From: Arctopsyche grandis
Taxonomy: Eukaryota > Arthropoda > Insecta > Trichoptera > Hydropsychidae
Length of the DNA stretch: 64,000 nucleotides
Reading direction: 5' to 3'
NCBI RefSeq assembly: GCF_051622035.1
Contig: NC_135361.1
Span: forward strand, 9,243,001 to 9,307,000
The notes under the pieces were generated by a model, which saw only the letters and a list, made by a program, of their open reading frames with translations, was not told the DNA's origin and made no database searches. The translations under genes were made by a program, and so were the position numbers. This document shows positions 58,431 through 64,000 of the stretch, piece by piece. Position 1 is the first letter of the stretch. Every line of letters begins with the position of its first letter.

Positions 58431-59620
58431 TAATATAATCGATATATTTCGGCAAAGTGAAGATCTGCTGTAGCTGTACTTATTATAATGCACTTTAAAT
58501 CATGCAACATGAAAATCATCCTTTCCGCTCTTTAATGATAAATCGTCTCCGGTTGAACGAAAACTGCTCTATCAACCGTACGATAATTTCCCACATAATA
58601 CACACCAATCGAATCTCAGACCGGGCAGTTAATTTCGATACGCCAAACATCGCAAGGAGATTCAGGATTGTTCCCATGCAAAATCGAGAGGCTTAAAGGC
58701 CGCGGGTGGTCGAAGTACCCATTCGAGCACTTATCGAAATTGGACCTATCTCATATATCGCGAGCGTGGTAGAAATAAAAAAAATATATGTATTAAAGCC
58801 ATAATCGCCCGTGGAGACCCAGCGAAGATAAGGAAAGCGAAGACAGCGTCGTTAAATAGGTAGAGGCTGATGCTGATGAAAAGGCGAGTCCACGGGTGGT
58901 CTAGTGCCACTGCACTTTGTAAAACAGCCTACTACTGATTTAAATAGCGAATGGATGATGTAGCCTCAGGATGGAAGCTGCAAATGCCTCATTAAATATC
59001 TCTGCAATCACGCAATCACCCTCGCAGGACGAATGAGTAGAGCACTTTGTCCTCGACGTATCCTTATGACTGGTACTTAGCAGTGGTTGCGATTATGAAG
59101 TAGACCTGATACTACCAGTTCTATGGCTTTTATGTAATGAACTAGTCTTCAAATATCATATACATGTAAACAGGGTTTACAAAAGGAGGAGGACAAATTC
59201 CATATATACTTTTGTGCCCTTTTAATGTGAAACATCTATGCATGCACCTTATTCATTTTCGACTCAGCGTTGACACTATTCAATTATTCAGAAGTTCTGG
59301 GTATGAATGAGAGAATACAGCCAGCGGTTTGCATTAAAAGTACTTGGTACATAATAGTGAAAAAACTTGTAATAAGGACAGTGGTTGCATAAATAGGACC
59401 CCGACCCGCGTTGAATGAAGCTTTCAATTCTGGACCGTTTCTGTATGGTATTGTAGACGTTCAAGGAGCGTGACATTTAGGTCAATATTTTGGCATATTG
59501 TCGTACTCTCTGAATGTCTTTGATGATAATTTGGTCCAGAAAAGAAGACATCTCTTCGCTGAAAGTAGTAGAAGTGAAACTTCACAAGGCTAAGAACCAG
59601 GCCACACCGGGTGATTTGCA
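58431..59620. other. No gene recognised
   Basis: Mixed composition with some GC-richer patches (58640-58740, 58800-58960). No motif or inverted structure found. Confidence 0.4.
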
Positions 59621-59629
59621 GGCAGTTAT

Positions 59630-59755
59630 GTGGGTGACTTTTTTGATTTCGAGCAGAGTGTCACGGCTTCGAGTTCCACTAGAGTCCCGCTGCTGACCAG
59701 ATCTTAGTTTGTGACTCCAGGTCGATCATTTCTTATCTGATTTTGACATTGAAAA
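59630..59755 (+). repeat. SINE copy (plus), short
   Basis: GAGTGTCACGGCTTCGAGTT (B-box region), CCGCTGCTGACCAGATCTTA and CTCCAGGTCGATCATTTCTT of the SINE core, truncated before the tail. Confidence 0.6.
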
Positions 59756-59804
59756 TGCTCTCATGGACGGTATGTGTGAACGTGTATATACATATGTTTA
59801 ATTA

Positions 59805-60046
59805 CACTGTTCGACAAATGACGACTTTTTTTTTGGTTCAGAGACGAGATATGACTTTTCTTATAGATCTATGCCCAGTGAGCACGAATCTGGTAATAAA
59901 AAATGTTGATTGGCTCGAAACTCGGAGATACATGTGTTTCTTAAATCGCTCAATTTTTTTATATCTTGGTGTTGTTCGGTTGATGTCTCAAAATCTGTTG
60001 ATTTTCTGTTCAAAATAAATATTGGAATCTATAGTCGGTCAATGGT
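59805..60046. mobile_element. Partial CACTGTTC MITE
   Basis: It starts CACTGTTCGACAAATGACGA and follows the 646-base MITE family to GGAATCTATAGTCGG, then breaks off into sequence that matches 3545-3560. A further copy starts 0.7 kb downstream. Confidence 0.75.
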
Positions 60047-60049
60047 TGA

Positions 60050-60510
60050 AAATTGTATATAAGTATTGTAAGTATTATTCAAAGTCAATTACAAACATCG
60101 ATAAACAATCATACAGACATTTATGGACAAATTTGCAGCATTTTTTTTAACAAATCAGTGAATTCGAGATGCTGTAAGTTCGAATTTTGTGAGAAATAGG
60201 ACGGGAATACCAATTTGTTGGAATTTTTCAATCAAATCAGATAAATTGGCGAACTCTGATAGGAAACGATCGACTTTGGAGTCACACACATATACAAGAT
60301 CTGACCAGCAACACAGCCAGCGATTGAAACCGTGACCATACAATTGAAAGTATTACACTTTAAACATTAATATACCCTGCTGATTATAATATATTTATAG
60401 TTTGGTGATAATTCTTAAATAAAATTTTACTTTCAAAACAAAAAAAAATATACATAATTTCCATTCTTAATTATATATTATATACGGTTCTTACAAACTA
60501 TTGAGATAAA
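60050..60510 (-). repeat. Inverted copy of the 3080-3560 segment (with SINE)
   Basis: The complement matches 3080-3560 nearly throughout, including the SINE (60105-60375: TCGACTTTGGAGTCAC, GATCTGACCAGCAACACAGC, GATTGAAACCGTGACCATAC) and its right flank (ATATACGGTTCTTACAAACT, ATTGAGATAAATTACACTG). Confidence 0.85.
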
Positions 60511-60513
60511 TTA

Positions 60514-61010
60514 CACTGTTCGACAAATGACGACTTTTTTTTAGTTCAGAGACGAGATATGATTTTTCTTATAGATCTATGCCCAATAAACACGAATCTG
60601 GTAATAAAAAATGTTGATTGGCTTTAGATTCGGAGATATGTAGGTGTTTTTTAAATCGCGTGATTTTTCTATATCTTGCTGTTGTTTGATCGATGTCTCA
60701 AAATCTGTCAATTTTCTGTTCAAAATAAATATTGGAATCTATATAGTCGAGTATTTTATCTTTCATTTGTAGTACATTTCAGCTTTAAAATCTCTCTAAG
60801 TAGTCGTCCAGTTCAAATCAAAAGTCAAAATTACGTATTTTCACTTGGGATTTTTTCCCACTGTTAATACTATTTTATATTGAGTATTTTCTTTTTATTA
60901 ATGTTTATTGGGATAATGTTCTGGCCACAATATTTTTTTTTTTCGTTTAAAAGAGTTAATTGGAAGTGTGCTGAATTTTAAATAGTTCAAATCGTACAAG
61001 ACATACTTGT
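60514..61010 (-). mobile_element. CACTGTTC MITE, one end missing
   Basis: Opposite orientation to 2435-3080. CACTGTTCGACAAATGACGA at the left, then CCTTTCATTTGTAGTA-like and CACTTGGGATTTTTTCCCAC interior, breaking off after GTGCTGAATTTTAAATAG. The second terminal repeat is absent. Confidence 0.8.
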
Positions 61011-61149
61011 ATTTCGGTACAGTTTCTTAAGTACCGTATCAAAATAATAAATTGTAAACAATGACCTTGAAACAAATATCATATGTGTTTTCTCTAAATG
61101 TCTAGAATCAGTACAAATTAGATAAATATATTATAATATGTAGTGACGT

Positions 61150-61470
61150 TTAGAGCTGTGGTGACACAGTTTCGATACGTTATCGCCGTTCGCGAGATGA
61201 TATTTTACACCGGCAGCAGCTTCCTCGCTCCATATCAACTGTTTATTTCGAACGGTTGTTTTAGTTTTCATTCAAAATTCGTTCGTAATTTTGACACGAA
61301 CTGATAACCCTTTGAGTGGCCTCGGCCACGCTTGAACCTTGTGTTTGATTGATATTCAATCGCGGACGCGGCTCAACCGATCTCTGCGAAATAGTCTTAC
61401 GTGCGCTCGGAAACGATGGTTAAATTTCGCAAACAATAAGTCAACAACTGTGTGAAATTAAATTAAATTG
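61150..61470. other. GC-richer unique island
   Basis: It contains CGATACGTTATCGCCGTTCG, CACCGGCAGCAGCTTCCTCG, TGGCCTCGGCCACGCTTG and CAATCGCGGACGCGG. No supported coding frame. It may be a promoter or enhancer. Confidence 0.3.
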
Positions 61471-61784
61471 AACTTTAATCAAACAAAAATTATCGCTCGC
61501 GTTGCCAATTAACTCAATTATGTAATGCTGCGGATTGATAAGTGACAGTCACGACAGTGATGATTTTTGCTTCTGTTTGTTGAGACAGAAAGCTGAAACT
61601 TTGCTCCATAAACTAGTAATGAGACTGTTGTTATACCGAATTATATTTATACGATTTATTTTTGACCGTTCCTTAACTTTTCATTACTTCTAATCTTTTC
61701 GTAGGAGATGAAAGTTTCCAACTAAATCTTTAGCTTCTTTTTATAATTCCATAACATTCCCACTCTGTCTCTATGATGTTGTAT

Positions 61785-61856
61785 AATCATTTGTAATTGG
61801 CCAGGAAAGCGCATTGGGGTATACCTGTTAGGCTTTCCTGATATACATATCTACAT
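61785..61856 (+). repeat. Retroelement 3' tail with hairpin (plus)
   Basis: CAGGAAAGC (61802-61810) pairs exactly with GCTTTCCTG (61832-61840) around GCATTGGGGTATACCTGTTAG. Compared with the usual GGAAGGC/GCCTTCC stem, both arms have changed together. Confidence 0.75.
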
Positions 61857-61896
61857 ATGTATATTTTTATTACAAGCCTCATATCAGCTTGCTTTC

Positions 61897-62075
61897 ACCA
61901 GGGGTTCGGTGATTATTGGTCACAAAGCGCTCCCCCAAAAGTCACTAAAATCTCTATAACAGAACATCTGACAGCCGAAAAATCCATCATACTAACGAGA
62001 ACTCAAGTGCCAAATATTCCGTATTCGCGATTTTCATGGCAAAAATTGTCTTCTGGGCGATCGTGATGTAACTAA
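61897..62075 (+). repeat. MITE-like repeat (uninterrupted copy)
   Basis: It starts CAGGGGTTCGGTGATTATTG and runs to CTTCTGGGCGATCGTGATG. It is the complement of the repeat split by the solo LTR at 25 kb. Confidence 0.7.
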
Positions 62076-62087
62076 TAATCCAATTAC

Positions 62088-62515
62088 CATACTAGAAAGG
62101 CCTGACAGGTAGACCCCAATGCGCCTTCCTAGACAATTAATTACACACATTGCAGCATTTTTATTACATAAATCGCTGTATTTCGAGAAGGTTGAAGAAC
62201 ACGAAATTAAAAATTAATGAATCAATTGAGACATCTATGGATTTAGACTTATACATATTTTTTTTACATATTGTACATAAATCAAATCCAGATATTTGTG
62301 ATATAGCAGGTAGGTAGGTAGATTATTGCCAATTTTTTGGAACCGTTTCCATGAAAATCAGATAAATTGGCAAACTCTGATAAGAAACGATCGACTTGGA
62401 GTCACAAATATCCAAGTATGACCAGCAGTATTAAAGATTAGCACGGGATCGAACCCGGAACCTCTCGGTGCTAAGCATTAACGCAACTACCGAGCCATAG
62501 TGCTGGCTATGAATA
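62088..62515 (-). repeat. tRNA-derived SINE (minus), full length
   Basis: The tail hairpin is at 62092-62132 (CTAGAAAGGC/GCCTTCCTAG). The body and core follow, then the head: on the minus strand TGGCTCGGTAG (A box) and GGGTTCGATCCC (B box) at 62445-62510. It has good RNA polymerase III internal promoter boxes but is not a functional tRNA gene. Followed by (AATAA)n repeats at 62513-62560. Confidence 0.82.
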
Positions 62516-63387
62516 AAATAAAATAAAATAATACGCCATATGAATAAAATAAAATAAAATACCACGGGTCAATCCAGTCCTTTTCCTATTCTACTCGAAT
62601 ATTCATTCAAACTTGAAATTAATCATTTTCCTATTCTACATACTCTATTCAAGTTTTAAATCTATTACAAAAAAGGTCACTTCCAAAAGTGTTCCATTCC
62701 AACCATATTCTTCATCTGATTTCATCACAATGTGGCCTTAGTATAAATTATTATCTATTATTTATATATCTAACTTATTTTTAACGCAAGTCACCGTGAT
62801 CTCGAAACTTAGCTATTTTTTTTAAATATGTAGTATATGTACGTATGTTTAAGAAATCGAAAAAAAAGCGCTTGCGACAAAAACTGAAAAATAATTATTG
62901 ATCTATAATAATATAATGAATTATTTATGTACTCATTATGGTGTTCAAAAATTTGACCTTGCTTTACATTGCATAATATTATTGCATTGATATCGTTAAT
63001 GTCATCGCATTTCACTAAATATACTTAATGCTGTATTTTATTTCCTTCATGTTATTATGTCATTTCAATAGTTTTCGGCTTTTGTTATTACCTTTGAATT
63101 TGTATGATAAAATTAAAATACTTTAAACTCTAATATATTAACGTATAAGGAAGCATATTTTGTTTAGAATAATTGCTGTACATACTCCGAAATTGCACTG
63201 TCACCTTCTGAAAATAATCTCATCTCACCATTTTCAAAATTTGAACTATAAGACTTACTTGGTTTAAAATAATTCGGATAAATAGTTAAAACACAAATGC
63301 ACACTCTGGTCTCTTTTTATGCGGTTGATGCGTATCATGGGATAAAAAAATCACATAGTACAGATGCTGATCAATGCTCAGGAATAG

Positions 63388-63565
63388 AGGTAGGACCGGA
63401 AGCGTGCTTTTTCTAGGAAATAGGGCATTTTGGGTCTATTTTCCAGGAAACAGGGAAAACTACAAAGCTAGAGATCATGAAAAAAAGGTTCATCATAAAA
63501 AGGAACAAAGCACGGCCAACAATGAACAATGAACAAAGAATGGCTCAAATTTGGTCCGCTCTTTA
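63388..63565. repeat. Repeat family copy (AGAGGTAGGACCG)
   Basis: Close match to 29738-29905: AGAGGTAGGACCGGAAGCGT, TTTTCCAGGAAACAGGGAAA, CAAAGCTAGAGATCATGA and TTGGTCCGCTCTTTAC. Confidence 0.7.
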
Positions 63566-63630
63566 CTCAGGAATCCCCATTTAACTAGCTGCAGCTCGAG
63601 TTTGCACGGAACAAGGCCAGTTGGGCTTAC

Positions 63631-63662
63631 CTTCCACCTTCCTCAAAACAACACAACCACAT
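63631..63662 (-). CDS. Candidate first coding exon (minus)
   Basis: On the minus strand, a GC-rich leader (63780-63663) precedes ATG at 63662. It reads MWLCCFEEGG and then the strong donor AAG|GTAAGC. Only 32 coding bases are present. A two-Cys N-terminus could be lipid-modified. No downstream exon was identified, and the repeat at 63388-63565 would lie in the intron. Confidence 0.25.
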
Positions 63663-63945
63663 GATAACTTCGCCTTGCGAAAAAACGAGGGAAACACCGG
63701 ATTTCGCACGTCGCGTATGTAAACAACCAAAACAAGGTGCAATGCTATGACAATAACGTCCAAAATTGTCTTTTTTTGGTGTTGAGAATTTGCATTAAAT
63801 ATGAACGCATAAAAATATACCCGATTTTATAGCAAAAGGTACCGAATACTGACTGAACACATACTATCTTATTTTTTTAAACCATAATGACGACTTGGAA
63901 CTACTCTGTAATGTCACTGTGCCAAAATTGTAATAAACAAATAAA

Positions 63946-64000
63946 TCTAATATATAATTTCGAAAGAGGCTTTGTATGTTTGTTTGGTTCGTAAAATCCG
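63946..64000 (+). mobile_element. Helentron/Helitron-like 5' end, cut by window edge
   Basis: TCTAATATATAATTTCGAAA followed by GTATGTTTGTTTGGTTCGTA resembles the conserved 5' end of insect Helentron-type elements (TCTA-T-rich start, then GTTTGTTTG). The remainder lies beyond the window. Confidence 0.45.

Noticed and set aside
62440..62515. tRNA gene on the minus strand
   Set aside because: Good A and B boxes, but no cloverleaf acceptor pairing at the ends, and the sequence continues as a SINE body found in several copies.
1..64000. CRISPR array, operon or prophage
   Set aside because: Introns, poly(A) signals, LINEs and MITEs show a eukaryotic nuclear genome; the short repeats are microsatellites or transposon parts.

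Overview
This looks like a stretch of nuclear insect genome: strongly A+T-rich, intron-containing and gene-poor, with typical insect protein families and a dense load of decayed transposable elements. The abundance of CATACATATGTA-type microsatellites, Helitron-like CTAGT ends, RTE-like LINE fragments and hAT-type MITEs fits a holometabolous insect, but I cannot fix the order. No bacterial, organellar or CRISPR features were seen.

Two host genes can be assembled exon by exon. (1) A Spaetzle-family cystine-knot cytokine lies on the + strand (exons 4531-4634, 6721-6927 and 10066-10408). All splice phases agree; only the first exon, with the start codon, is missing. (2) A complete-looking SNAPC3 gene (snRNA-activating complex subunit 3, SNAP50) lies on the + strand in six exons from 15806 to 20070. 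Its first intron holds a broken piggyBac transposase copy and an antisense LINE fragment. A third gene starts in the window: a possible non-coding first exon near 31814-31882, then a start-codon exon (36955-37247) encoding a signal peptide. It runs out of sight through what may be a very long intron. Weaker single-exon candidates are at 23436-23897(-), 24482-24743(+), 44005-44239(-) and 63631-63662(-).

The rest is mostly a repeat graveyard. Layout: 0-0.5 kb LINE end; 2.4-3.5 kb MITE plus SINE, with an inverted copy at 60.0-61.0 kb; 4-10.4 kb spaetzle gene with intronic SINE, nested MITEs and a hAT MITE (9259-9814); 10.4-14.3 kb A+T-rich desert; 14.3-15.1 kb possible solo LTR carrying a hairpin MITE; 15.6-20.2 kb SNAPC3; 20.5-30 kb LINE, MITE and solo-LTR fragments; 30-31.7 kb LINE/SINE block with a (TA)n tract; 31.8-37.2 kb start of the third gene; 37.2-64 kb long non-coding region with scattered MITEs, RTE fragments, a second solo LTR, a deleted mariner, SINEs and several non-repetitive GC-richer islands that could be regulatory.

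The most interesting signal is a stem-loop at the 3' end of at least two retroelement families in the window. The loop is nearly constant, while both arms of the stem change together between families (CCAGGAAGGC/GCCTTCCTGG, CCATTGTGGC/GCCACAATGG, CCATAGTGG/CCACTATGG). This covariation suggests an RNA hairpin recognised by a LINE reverse transcriptase and borrowed by tRNA-derived SINEs.
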